A stretch of 64,000 nucleotides of DNA, taken from the NCBI GenBank assembly GCA_050250665.1, contig JBFWOF010000017.1:1-64000 (forward strand), in the 5' to 3' direction. The translations under genes and the position numbers were made by a program. The notes beneath the pieces were generated by a model. It made no database searches. It was not told where the DNA came from and saw only the letters and a list, made by a program, of their open reading frames with translations. This document shows, piece after piece, positions 1 to 7,726 of this stretch. Source of the stretch: JADKFD01 sp050250665. Its GTDB lineage: Bacteria > Pseudomonadota > Gammaproteobacteria > Xanthomonadales > SZUA-5. Positions within the stretch are counted from its first letter, which is position 1. The number at the start of each line of letters is the position of its first letter.

Positions 1-474
1 AGCAAGCTCCGCTCTACCAAAGCTTTGGTGTCCGAGGCTCTGGTAGTGCCGAGCTCGCTCGGCAGGATGAGCGGCTTTTCGGGCGGTGCGAAGAGCAAGA
101 GCCAAAGCCCAGCAGAAGCAGCGGAGCAAGCTCCGCGTTACCAGAGCTGTGGTGTACGAGGCTTTGGTAGTGCCGAGCTTGCTCGGCAGGGTGTGCGGCT
201 ATCCGGGCGGCGGGAAGAGCAATAGCCAAAGCCCAGCAGAAGCAGCGGAGCAAGCTCCGCGTTACCAGAGCTGTGGTGTACGAGGCTATGGTAGTGCCGA
301 GCTTGCTCGGCACGGTGTGCGGCTCTTGGCGTGGTCGGAAGAGCACGAGCCAAAGCCCAGCAGAAGCAGCGGAGCAAGCTCCGCTCAACCAGAGCTGTGG
401 TGTACGAGGCTTTGGTAGTGCCGAGCTTGCTCGGCAGGGTGTGCGGCTCTCCGGGCGGTGCGAAGAGCAAGAGC
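1..474. repeat. Tandem array of a 124-bp unit, four copies
   Basis: Four head-to-tail copies begin at 1, 125, 249 and 373 with a constant 124-bp period. The last copy is cut short at about 474, ten bases before the stop codon of the convergent-side MFS gene. The array starts at the window edge, so the true copy number is unknown. Each unit carries two short hairpins with a shared core in opposite orientation: GCGGAG-CAAG-CTCCGC and GCCGAGC-TT-GCTCGGC. Open frames cross the array in both directions, but they are low-complexity repeats of the same peptide and look like shadows, not genes. No coding gene is seen here. Confidence 0.95.
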
Positions 475-483
475 GCAACACGG

Positions 484-1665
484 TCAGGCTCTACTCGCCG
501 GCACCCGCACCCAGAGCATCAGCAGCAGCGCAGCGAGAACGGCACAGATTCCGGAAAAGCCAAAAGCCAGCATGGGCGAGGCCGTTTGATACAGGCCACC
601 AAAGATCACCGACGCCGGCAGCAGCGTGATCCCGGCGATGAGATTGAACCAGCCAAAGGCGGTGCCGCGCCGCTCTTCGGGGGCCAGGTCGGCGACCAGA
701 GCCTTCTCCACGCCCTCGGTGGCGGCCAGGAACAGACCGTAGAAGGCGAACAAGCCGTACAGCAGCAAACCACCCTGCCCCAGGCCACCGAGCACGAAAT
801 AGAAACAGGCATAGGCAAGGTATCCGCCGACCAGCAGGCGCACCCGGCCGTAGCGGTCGGACAGGGCCGACAACGGCGTCGAAAACAGCATGGCCACTAC
901 CGACACTGCCGCCCACAGCAGCGGAATCTGCGCCTGCGGCACCCCCAGTTCATGGGCCCGCAGCAGCAGGAACATGTTCGAGGAATTGCCCAGTGTGAAC
1001 AGGCCAACGACCACCAGATAGCGTTTGTAGACCGGCGGCAGATCGCGCATACGCCAATCGAAAGGGCGCGGCGCCGCGGCTCGCGGCGCCAGCGGCGGCT
1101 CGCGGATCGCCAAGGCCAGGACCACGCACAAGATCGCCGGCACGATCGACCACAGGAAGACCTGCTTCAATTCCACCCCGGCCCCCAGCAGCGCAAAGGC
1201 CAGCAGCGGGCCGACCACGGCACCGGCATTGTCCATGGCTCTATGCAGGCCGAAAGCCAGTCCACGTCGATCCGGACCGGCGCTGGCGGCGAGCAGCGCA
1301 TCTCTGGGCGAGGAGCGCAGGCCCTTGCCGACCCGATCGGTGAAGCGAATGACCAGCAGCCATGGCCAGGAGCTGACAAAAGCAATCAGCGGCCGCCCCA
1401 GACCAGCCAGTCCGTAGCCAAACACGATCCACGGCTTGCTGCGCCGGGTGCGATCGACGATCACCCCGGAGAACAGCTTGAGCAGGCTGGCGGTAGCTTC
1501 GGCGATGCCTTCGATGATGCCGAGCGCGCGCGGCCCGGCCATCAGCACCGAGGCCAGATACAGCGGAATCAGCGGATACAGCATCTCGCTGGCGCTGTCG
1601 TTGAGCAGGCTGAGCAGACCGATCAGCCAAACCGTACGCGGCAGCTGCCGCAGGGCTGCAAACAT
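484..1665 (-). CDS. MFS transporter (permease)
   Basis: A 393-residue polytopic membrane protein of the major facilitator superfamily, predicted to act in the inner membrane; the substrate cannot be told. The N-terminus (about residues 12-45) has a first transmembrane helix carrying an NDSASEMLYPLIP stretch. The loop after helix 2 has a DRTRRSKP motif, the usual MFS inter-helix signature. The length and hydrophobic periodicity suit 12 helices. The ATG at 1665 is used because the protein begins right before the first helix. It is transcribed away from ilvA (128 bp between starts) and ends next to the 124-bp repeat array. The family call is firm; the function is open. Confidence 0.85.
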   Translation of the reverse strand: MFAALRQLPRTVWLIGLLSLLNDSASEMLYPLIPLYLASVLMAGPRALGIIEGIAEATASLLKLFSGVIVDRTRRSKPWIVFGYGLAGLGRPLIAFVSSWPWLLVIRFTDRVGKGLRSSPRDALLAASAGPDRRGLAFGLHRAMDNAGAVVGPLLAFALLGAGVELKQVFLWSIVPAILCVVLALAIREPPLAPRAAAPRPFDWRMRDLPPVYKRYLVVVGLFTLGNSSNMFLLLRAHELGVPQAQIPLLWAAVSVVAMLFSTPLSALSDRYGRVRLLVGGYLAYACFYFVLGGLGQGGLLLYGLFAFYGLFLAATEGVEKALVADLAPEERRGTAFGWFNLIAGITLLPASVIFGGLYQTASPMLAFGFSGICAVLAALLLMLWVRVPASRA

Positions 1666-1793
1666 GAGCTCGATTTCAAACGGAGACCGCGCGGATGCTG
1701 TGCGTGCCGCCGGCTGCCGTCAATCACCCGCTGGCCGGCGCCCGGTTGCACGCTTTGCCTGTTGCAATGCAACATCAGCTACCGAAGGAAGCG

Positions 1794-3326
1794 ATGTTCA
1801 TGGATCCGATCCCCGATTATCTGCGCGCGGTACTGACCTCACGCGTCTACGAAGTGGCAATCGAGTCGCCGCTGACCGAAGCCCAGCGGCTGTCGCGCCG
1901 GCTCGGGCACCGCGTGCTGCTCAAGCGCGAAGACCTGCAGCCGGTGTTCTCCTTCAAGCTGCGCGGCGCCTACAACAAGATGGCCAGCCTCAGCCACGAG
2001 GAGCGCGCCGCCGGTGTGCTGGCGGTGTCAGCGGGCAACCACGCCCAGGGCGTGGCCCTGGCAGCGCGCGAGCTCGGCTGTCGCGCCACCATCGTGATGC
2101 CGAGCACCACGCCCTCGATCAAGGTCGACGCCGTGGCCGCGTACGGCGCCGAGATCATTCTCGAGGGCGATGGTTATGACGCCGCGGCCGCAGTCGGCAA
2201 ACGCCTGGCGACCGAACGTGGGCTGACTTTCGTCCATCCCTACGACGACCCGGCGGTGATCGCCGGCCAGGGCACGGTGGCGATGGAACTGCTGCGGCAA
2301 CATTCCGGGCCGATCGACGCGGTCTTCATTCCGGTCGGTGGTGGCGGGTTGGCGGCCGGCATGGCCGCCTACATCAAGGCGCTACGGCCCGAGATCAAAG
2401 TTATCGGTGTCGAGCCTGTAGACGCAGCCTGCCTCGATGCCGCGCTGAAGGCTGGCGAAGCCGTGACCCTGGACCAGGTCGGCCTGTTCGTGGACGGCGT
2501 GGCGGTCAAGCGCATTGGCGATCACACCTTCCGGGTGCTGCGCGAGCACATCGACGGCATGGTGCTGGTCAACACCGACGAGATCTGTGCCGCGATCAAG
2601 GACGTCTTCGACGATACCCGTGTGATGCTGGAGCCCGCCGGCGCGCTGGCACTGGCCGGCCTCAAGCGCTACGCCGAGACGCTCACGCAGCCCGGCGCCA
2701 CGCTGTGCGCGGTCGCCAGCGGCGCCAATGTCAATTTCGACCGCCTGCGTCATGTGGCCGAACGCGCCGAGATCGGCGAGTCGCATGAGGCGGTGTTTGG
2801 CGTGTGCATACCCGAAGAGCCTGGCAGCTTCCTGCGCTTCTGCCGGGCGCTCGGCCCGCGCAGCGTCACCGAATTCAACTACCGCTACACGCCCGCAGCG
2901 GCGGCGCAGATTTATGTCGGCATCAGCCTGCGCCGCGGCACCGCCGAGCGCCGCGAGATCGCCACACAACTGGCGGCCGAAGGCTATGCCGTCAGCGACT
3001 ACACCGACAACGAGCTGGCCAAGCTGCATGTACGCCATATGGTCGGCGGCCGCGCCGAGATCAATGGCCGCGAACGCGTCTATCGCTTCGAATTCCCGGA
3101 GCGCCCCGGCGCCCTGCTGCGCTTCCTCGAACAGATGGGCACGCGCTGGAACATCACGCTGTTCCATTACCGCAGCCACGGCGCCGCCTACGGCCGGGTC
3201 TTCGCCGGCATCGAGGTGGTGGACGCCGAGGATGCCGCCAGCCTGCGCGTCAGCCTGGACGCACTGGGCTACGATTGCGTGGACGAGACCGAAAATCCGG
3301 TGGTGAAGCAGTTCCTGCGGGCCTGA
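1794..3326 (+). CDS. ilvA: Threonine ammonia-lyase, biosynthetic (threonine deaminase)
   Basis: Cytosolic PLP enzyme that converts threonine to 2-oxobutanoate and ammonia, the first committed step to isoleucine. The 510-residue product matches the E. coli biosynthetic form (514). Residues 1-320 are the fold-type II PLP domain, with the Schiff-base lysine at about 55 in SFKLRGAYNKM and a GGGGL phosphate-binding loop. Residues 330-510 hold two ACT-like regulatory subdomains, so isoleucine inhibition and valine activation are likely, as known for this family. The frame is open further upstream, but GAAGGA at 1784-1789 sits correctly for the ATG at 1794. No other ilv gene is adjacent and no attenuator leader was recognised. 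Confidence 0.95.
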   Translation: MFMDPIPDYLRAVLTSRVYEVAIESPLTEAQRLSRRLGHRVLLKREDLQPVFSFKLRGAYNKMASLSHEERAAGVLAVSAGNHAQGVALAARELGCRATIVMPSTTPSIKVDAVAAYGAEIILEGDGYDAAAAVGKRLATERGLTFVHPYDDPAVIAGQGTVAMELLRQHSGPIDAVFIPVGGGGLAAGMAAYIKALRPEIKVIGVEPVDAACLDAALKAGEAVTLDQVGLFVDGVAVKRIGDHTFRVLREHIDGMVLVNTDEICAAIKDVFDDTRVMLEPAGALALAGLKRYAETLTQPGATLCAVASGANVNFDRLRHVAERAEIGESHEAVFGVCIPEEPGSFLRFCRALGPRSVTEFNYRYTPAAAAQIYVGISLRRGTAERREIATQLAAEGYAVSDYTDNELAKLHVRHMVGGRAEINGRERVYRFEFPERPGALLRFLEQMGTRWNITLFHYRSHGAAYGRVFAGIEVVDAEDAASLRVSLDALGYDCVDETENPVVKQFLRA

Positions 3327-3346
3327 GCGCGGTGAAGCCGGTTCTG

Positions 3347-3614
3347 GGTTGTCGGTTGTCGGGACTCGGGGCACGGGGCACGGGGCACGGGGCACGGGGG
3401 AAAGGCTACGGGTCTTGGCGTCATTGCGACCCCGGACTTGATCCGGGGGAAGCAATCCAGGGACGTGCGGCGATGATCTGGATTGCTTCGTCGCTGCGCT
3501 CCTCGCAATGACGCCGCGGGTTCTTGTCCCGAGTCCCGAGTCCCGAGTCCCGAGTCCCGAGTCCCGAGTCCCGAGTCCCGAGTCCCGAGTCCCGAGTCCC
3601 GACAACCGACAACC
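3347..3614. repeat. Composite nested inverted-repeat element
   Basis: This fills the 339-bp gap between ilvA and the next gene. Outer arms at 3347-3370 and 3591-3614 are perfect 24-nt inverted repeats. Inside the left arm are four copies of a 7-mer (GCACGGG, from 3371). Inside the right arm are eleven copies of another 7-mer (GTCCCGA, 3526-3602). The centre is a second palindrome described separately. Frames through it encode only repeated peptides and are not genes. It could fold into a long hairpin in ilvA read-through RNA. Confidence 0.9.
3419..3513. repeat. Inner palindromic element, copy 1 (CGTCATTGCGA / TCGCAATGACG ends)
   Basis: The arms at 3419-3460 and 3478-3513 share the end motifs CGTCATTGCGA and GAAGCAATCCAG in inverted orientation. 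The left arm contains an extra CCCCGGACTTGATCCGGGG hairpin and the right arm contains a GTCGCTGCGC segment instead. A second copy lies at 11757-11853 with these two inserts swapped, that is, in reverse orientation. From general knowledge, similar palindromes are scattered through many proteobacterial genomes and give rise to spurious peptide annotations. Confidence 0.85.
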
Positions 3615-3665
3615 ACCCACCCCGATCGGGCTATATTCGGACCATCGCGCTGCGCAGGTGGGGCC

Positions 3666-4712
3666 ATGTCTATAGACGCGAGTCAGCTCAAGCATCTCTA
3701 CCCGCTGGATTCCTTGCGTCCGGAGCATCTGGACGTGATTGCCAATGAGGCGGAATCGGACGAGTACGGCAAGGGCCATGTGCTGTTCAAGGCCGGCGAT
3801 GAGGATGAGATCACCCACTACTTGCTGAGTGGGGTCATCGCCGGCGACTATCCCGACGGCAAGCGCAAGGACATCGTGGCCGACTCGCTGCAGGGCCGCT
3901 ATCCGATCGGCGATCTGATGCCGCGACGCTTCACCGCCTCGGTGCAGTCTCTCACCGCGACGATGGTGTCGCTGGACCGGCGCTTTCTGGAAAAGGTCAT
4001 CACTTTCGACCAGCTCACCCGCAGTGCCGATTTCAAGTTGCTGGACAAGCACCCGGATGGCAATCGCTGGATATTCCGCCTGTTGCAGAACAACGCCATG
4101 CGCCGGGTACCGGCCGGCAATCTCGAACGACTGTTCTCGCGCTTCGAAGAACTGAGCGTCAGCGAGAACCAGACCATCATCCGCGAGGGTGATGACGGCG
4201 ACTATTTTTATGTGATCAAGGACGGCGCCGCCAGCGTGCTGCAGTCCGGCGACGGTGATCCGGCGGTCGTGGCCTACCTGGTACGCGGCGACAGTTTCGG
4301 TGAAGACGCACTGCTGTCCAACAGCGTGCGCAATGCCTCGGTGACGATGATGAAACCGGGCAAGCTGATGCGTCTGAAGAAGAGTGATTTCAGTGAGTTG
4401 CTGAGGCAGCCCACTGTCGAATGGCTGACGCCCGGCAAGGCCTCGATCCTGGTCCGACAGGGCGCCGGCGTCATCGACGTACGCCTGCCCGAGGAGTTCA
4501 GCGAGCGCGCCATCAAAGGCTCACTCAACATGCCCCTGTACCGATTGCGCGAATACGCCTTCGATCTGGATCGCGAGCGCTCTTACCTGTGCTACTGCAA
4601 CACCGGTGAGCGCAGCGCCGCGGCAGCCTACATCCTGACCAAGCTCGGCTTCGAAGCCTTCGCCCTGGCCGGCGGCCTGTCCGGCATGGTCAAGCAGCTG
4701 GGAAAGAAGTAG
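3666..4712 (+). CDS. Cyclic nucleotide-binding domain protein with C-terminal rhodanese domain
   Basis: A 348-residue soluble protein with two cNMP-binding-like modules followed by a rhodanese module. The first module (about 5-110) is degenerate. The second (about 150-250) has the EGDDGDYFYVIKDG strand-turn and a phosphate-cassette-like GEDALLSNSVRNASV stretch with its arginine. The rhodanese part (about 260-345) has the loop CNTGERS with the putative sulfur-accepting Cys at 311. The ATG at 3666 is chosen because it follows AGGTGGGG and begins where homology begins; the upstream open frame runs through the repeat element. It may couple second-messenger sensing to sulfur or redox chemistry, but that is inference. 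No DNA-binding domain is seen, so it is not a Crp-type regulator. Confidence 0.8.
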   Translation: MSIDASQLKHLYPLDSLRPEHLDVIANEAESDEYGKGHVLFKAGDEDEITHYLLSGVIAGDYPDGKRKDIVADSLQGRYPIGDLMPRRFTASVQSLTATMVSLDRRFLEKVITFDQLTRSADFKLLDKHPDGNRWIFRLLQNNAMRRVPAGNLERLFSRFEELSVSENQTIIREGDDGDYFYVIKDGAASVLQSGDGDPAVVAYLVRGDSFGEDALLSNSVRNASVTMMKPGKLMRLKKSDFSELLRQPTVEWLTPGKASILVRQGAGVIDVRLPEEFSERAIKGSLNMPLYRLREYAFDLDRERSYLCYCNTGERSAAAAYILTKLGFEAFALAGGLSGMVKQLGKK

Positions 4713-4744
4713 CGGCCAGCCAGGCGCAGCCCGCACCTCTGAGA

Positions 4745-4802
4745 GCGGGCTCTGCCCGCGATGCTTCGGCTTCCGGAAAACCTCGGTCGCGGCTGAAGCC
4801 GC
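4745..4802. terminator. Two hairpins between convergent genes, possible bidirectional terminator
   Basis: The stem GCGGGC-TCT-GCCCGC lies at 4745-4759, and GCGGCT-GA-AGCCGC lies at about 4789-4802. Both sit in the 114-bp gap between the ends of the rhodanese-fusion gene and the Anbu peptidase gene. No clear T-tract follows either stem, so this is a REP-like element that might stop transcription and not a proven intrinsic terminator. Confidence 0.4.
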
Positions 4803-4826
4803 TCCCACAGGCGATGTCGACCCCAC

Positions 4827-5570
4827 TCAATCCAGTGCCCAATCCGGTGCCGGGATATTGCGATGGGCTTCGCGCAGCGCCGACGACCAGCGCTCGCGGA
4901 TCATCAGGAAGTAATCGTCGTTCTCGCAGATCCGTCTTTGCACCGGCGCGACCAGTTCATCGCGCTTGTAGACCAGCAGGTCCAGCGGCAGGCCGACACT
5001 GAGATTGGAGCGGAGCGTGGAGTCCATCGAGATCAGTGCCAGTTTCACCCCGTCCGTCAGCGTGGTGGCACTGTTGACCGCCCGATCGAGGATGGGCTTG
5101 CCATATTTGTGTTCGCCGATCTGCAGGAAGGGCGTATCGCGGGTGGCTTCAATGAAGTTGCCGGCAGCGTAGACGTTGAACAGGCGCAGCGTGCGCCCGG
5201 CAATCTGCCCGCCGAGCAATATCGAGACATCGAAGCCGACATCCTGCTTGCGCATGGCATCGGCGTGATTCTTGTGCACCCAGCGCACCGCCTCGCCGAT
5301 CAGGGCTGCGGCCCTGAACATGGTCGGCACGTTGTAGATGGTTTGTATGGCGCCGGTCTCGGGATCGGCCAGACCATCCTGAATCAGATTGAGCACCGCC
5401 TGGGAGATCGCCAGATTGCCGGCCGTCATCACCGAAATCATGCGCTCGCCCGGGGCGTGGAAGACATGCAGCTTGGCGAACACCGAGATGTTGTCCATGC
5501 CGGCATTGGTGCGGGTGTCGGCCAACATCACCAGGCCCTCGTCCAGCAGCAGGCCAACGCAATAAGTCAT
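4827..5570 (-). CDS. Proteasome-type peptidase, Anbu family
   Basis: A 247-residue Ntn-hydrolase related to HslV and the proteasome beta subunit, known as Anbu or bacterial proteasome homologue. It starts MTYCVGLLLDEGLVMLADTRTN. Removal of Met would expose Thr2 as the nucleophile, and the LADTRTN stretch matches the strand with the conserved Asp. Members of this family form self-assembled cytosolic rings; the physiological substrate is not settled. It is the last gene of a four-gene minus-strand set whose composition (ATP-grasp-like, alpha-E, transglutaminase, Anbu) is the classical Anbu neighbourhood. The ATG at 5570 is set by the Thr2 requirement. A 352-bp repeat-filled gap separates it from the transglutaminase gene, so coupling may be weaker than for the other three. 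Confidence 0.9.
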   Translation of the reverse strand: MTYCVGLLLDEGLVMLADTRTNAGMDNISVFAKLHVFHAPGERMISVMTAGNLAISQAVLNLIQDGLADPETGAIQTIYNVPTMFRAAALIGEAVRWVHKNHADAMRKQDVGFDVSILLGGQIAGRTLRLFNVYAAGNFIEATRDTPFLQIGEHKYGKPILDRAVNSATTLTDGVKLALISMDSTLRSNLSVGLPLDLLVYKRDELVAPVQRRICENDDYFLMIRERWSSALREAHRNIPAPDWALD

Positions 5571-5645
5571 CTGAGGGGATTCCCTGGCTTCGATTTTGGG
5601 GGACGAGCATAGCGCGCCGGGTCGGGCGCGGCGCGGACCGGTGGC

Positions 5646-5836
5646 CGTTGGAGGCCGCCGCGCCTGCGGCGCCGCTTTGGGTATTCCACGGCAACAGTCA
5701 AAAGCGGCCGCGCAGGCGCGCGTCCCTCCAGAGCAGAAGCGGCCGCGCAGGCGCGCGTCCCTCCAGAGCAGAAGCGGCCGCGCAGGCGCGCGTCCCTCCA
5801 GAGCAAAAGCGGCCGCGCAGGCGCGCGTCCCTCCTT
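5646..5836. repeat. Inverted left arm plus four tandem 35-bp right arms
   Basis: The four 35-bp copies start at 5704, 5739, 5774 and 5809, each reading GCGGCCGCGCAGGCGCGCGT and then a CCCTCCAGAGCA-type tail. At about 5646-5676 an imperfect inverted counterpart (GGAGGCCGCCGCGCCTGCGG) lies ahead of them. A single-copy version of the same left/right hairpin lies at 11970-12043. The array interrupts the Anbu operon between the transglutaminase and peptidase genes. Frames through it are repetitive and non-coding. Confidence 0.9.
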
Positions 5837-5849
5837 GAAGTTCAAGAGC

Positions 5850-5867
5850 GTCCAGACAAGTCTGGAC
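5850..5867. repeat. Perfect hairpin GTCCAGAC-AA-GTCTGGAC, dispersed family copy
   Basis: An 8-bp perfect stem with a 2-nt loop, preceded by AAGAGC. The same sequence returns at 59921-59938 (inverted) and 59963-59980, in another intergenic gap. It makes up the rest of the 352-bp gap together with the 35-bp array. Confidence 0.85.
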
Positions 5868-5922
5868 CCACAAGAGCACGCGCTCTTCCCGTGTCCCCTG
5901 CCCCGTCCCCCGCGCCCCGTCC

Positions 5923-6729
5923 CTACTGCGAGCCGTCGCCCACCTGCACGGACACTTCCAGGGTTTCGGCCAGGCCACCGTGGCGTACGCCGCGCACGGG
6001 TGCGGCATCGTTGTAGTCACGGCCGACGGCAACGCGCACATAGCGGTCGTCGGGACAGACCCGGTTGGCTGGATCAAAGCCGACCCAGCCAAGGTCGGTG
6101 ATCCAGACTTCGGCCCAGGCGTGACTGGCGGCAGCAGCGCCGGCGCCTGCGCACAGATAGCCACTGATGTAACGGGCCGGAAACCCGAGTACCCGGGCGC
6201 AGCTGATGAGCACGTGAGCATGATCCTGACAGACGCCAGCGCCGGCGCTCAGGGCTTCAGCGGCCGAGGTCGCGACATGCGTGGTGTAGGGCTGATAGTC
6301 GATGCGCTCGCTCACCGCGGTGCAGAGCCGGTGAATCAGGGCGACTTCGCCGTCGCCCTCGTCGCGACAGGTGGCGGCAAGTTCCTGCAGCGCAATATCG
6401 GGCGCGGTCAGGGGGGTGGAATTTCTGAAATAGGCAGGCGGCAAGGGCTCGGTGCTCTCGCCGAGCACGCCGTTGCGATCCTGGGTCTGCACTTCGGCAC
6501 GAACCGTGATCCTGATTGAATCCACCAGTCTGTCGATCACGTGAGTAGCGGCCGGATTGCCGAAGCCATCGACGCAGGTGGGCTCCAGGCGCACGCCGTC
6601 GATCTCCACCCGCCAGGAGCGGATCACCTGGCCACTGCCGGGTATGGGCCAGAGCCGCAGCGCCTGGAAGACCCGATGCGCAGCCTCGTCGTAGCGGTAG
6701 ATGGTGCTGTGGTGTATCGACAGCTGCAT
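5923..6729 (-). CDS. Transglutaminase-like cysteine protease of the Anbu operon
   Basis: A 268-residue protein with an N-terminal beta-rich domain (about 1-85, starting MQLSIHHSTIYRYDEAAHR) typical of bacterial transglutaminase-like proteins, followed by the papain-like catalytic core. The triad is visible: Cys167 in GVCQDHAHV, His203 in SHAWAEVW and Asp219 in FDPANR. No signal peptide is seen, so it is probably cytosolic. The frame extends seven codons further to 6750, but family members begin at the MxLxIxHxTxYxY strand, so 6729 is preferred. It lies 55 bp after the alpha-E gene. In Anbu loci such a protein is expected to modify or cleave the products of the neighbouring ATP-grasp gene; that link is inferred from neighbourhood only. 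Confidence 0.88.
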   Translation of the reverse strand: MQLSIHHSTIYRYDEAAHRVFQALRLWPIPGSGQVIRSWRVEIDGVRLEPTCVDGFGNPAATHVIDRLVDSIRITVRAEVQTQDRNGVLGESTEPLPPAYFRNSTPLTAPDIALQELAATCRDEGDGEVALIHRLCTAVSERIDYQPYTTHVATSAAEALSAGAGVCQDHAHVLISCARVLGFPARYISGYLCAGAGAAAASHAWAEVWITDLGWVGFDPANRVCPDDRYVRVAVGRDYNDAAPVRGVRHGGLAETLEVSVQVGDGSQ

Positions 6730-6784
6730 GCGAACTCCAGGTTCTGGCATCGCTACCGCTCGGCGGTCGATGCCGTGCTGTTGA

Positions 6785-7726
6785 TCAGAAGAAATAGCCT
6801 TGGGCGATCTCGCGCGTCAGCTCGTCGTTGCGCACAATCACGTCGGTCAGGTACTCATGCAGACCACTCTTGAAGATGTGATCCATGCGCCCGAAACGAA
6901 GCTGCGCGTACATGGAATGGGCCAGACGTTTGCCCTCGGCGCTGCGCTTGGGATCATGCCCCTGGATCTGGTCGAGCTGACTGGTGATCTGCTCGTAACA
7001 GAACACCAGGGAGCGCGGGAATTCCGGCCGCAGGATCAGCAGCTCGGCCACGTGTATGGGCGCCACCGAGGTCTTGAACAGAACCCGGTAGGCGCGTCGC
7101 GCCGCGAGCACGCGCAGGATCGCCAGCCACTGGTAGTAATCGACCACACCGCCCACATCCTCGGCGCTGGGCAGTTTGACGTGATACTTGACGTCCAGCA
7201 GGCGCGCCGTGTTGTCGGCACGCTCGATGAACTGGCCCAGCCGGGCGAAATGAAAGCCGTCGGCGCGCAGCATGGTGCTGGCATAGACGCCGTTGAACAG
7301 CCCAGCGCGGGCCTTGACCCAGTCCAGAAAGGCGGTCAGCCGATCATCATCCATGGCCGCGAAGTCGAAGTCGCGCAACTCCAGCCAGGTGCTGTTGACC
7401 GCGTCCCACATGTCGGCGGTCAGCGCCGTGCGCACGGTACGCGCGTTGCGCCGGGCGGTACCGATGCAGCTGACGATCGAGGAGGGATTGTTCTGATCGA
7501 AGGCCAGATAGGCAATCACGCCCTCGGCATTGGCGGTGTCACGGCTGGCGAAGTAGTCGTGATGGCAGCCCGAGGCCACCAGAGCCGATTCCCATTCGCT
7601 GCTGCGTTCGGCATCCACGCGCACCGCACTCATGTGGCCTGCGCCCTGCAGCAGGCGCGCAACATAGTCGGCGCGCTCCACGTAGCGAGCCAGCCAGTAC
7701 AGACTTTCGGCAGTTCGGGCGAGCAT
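6785..7726 (-). CDS. Alpha-E domain protein of the Anbu operon
   Basis: A 313-residue, mostly alpha-helical protein starting MLARTAESLYWLARYVERAD, the hallmark of the alpha-E (DUF403) family. A second signature, LGQFIERADNTARLLD, lies near the middle, around residues 165-180. No catalytic motif is recognised. Its ATG overlaps the TGA of the upstream ATP-grasp gene by one base (TGATG), so the two are translationally coupled. Family members nearly always occur beside circularly permuted ATP-grasp and transglutaminase genes, suggesting a common peptide-forming or peptide-modifying complex; the biochemical role is unknown. Confidence 0.9.
   Translation of the reverse strand: MLARTAESLYWLARYVERADYVARLLQGAGHMSAVRVDAERSSEWESALVASGCHHDYFASRDTANAEGVIAYLAFDQNNPSSIVSCIGTARRNARTVRTALTADMWDAVNSTWLELRDFDFAAMDDDRLTAFLDWVKARAGLFNGVYASTMLRADGFHFARLGQFIERADNTARLLDVKYHVKLPSAEDVGGVVDYYQWLAILRVLAARRAYRVLFKTSVAPIHVAELLILRPEFPRSLVFCYEQITSQLDQIQGHDPKRSAEGKRLAHSMYAQLRFGRMDHIFKSGLHEYLTDVIVRNDELTREIAQGYFF

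Noticed and set aside
1..474. A CRISPR array from the 124-bp units
   Set aside because: Unit length and lack of variable spacers do not fit, and no cas genes were seen.
331..1836. A 501-residue plus-strand open frame over the repeat array and MFS gene
   Set aside because: It is the antisense of the MFS gene and its product is Arg/Gln/Pro-rich with no domain; GC-rich DNA gives many such frames.
3524..3748. Repeated peptide frames (PESRVPS type) in the intergenic 7-mer array
   Set aside because: Pure repeat translation from an intergenic element, not a protein gene.
2382..4052. A 556-residue minus-strand frame antisense to ilvA and the cNMP gene
   Set aside because: Composition and lack of family motifs mark it as the shadow of ilvA and of the repeat element.
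5704..5836. A CRISPR array made from the regular 35-bp repeats
   Set aside because: There are no unique spacers: the units follow directly on one another. No cas genes are near.
5567..5845. Repeated RAPARP-type peptide frames in the Anbu operon gap
   Set aside because: They translate the 35-bp repeat and are a well-known source of false annotations.
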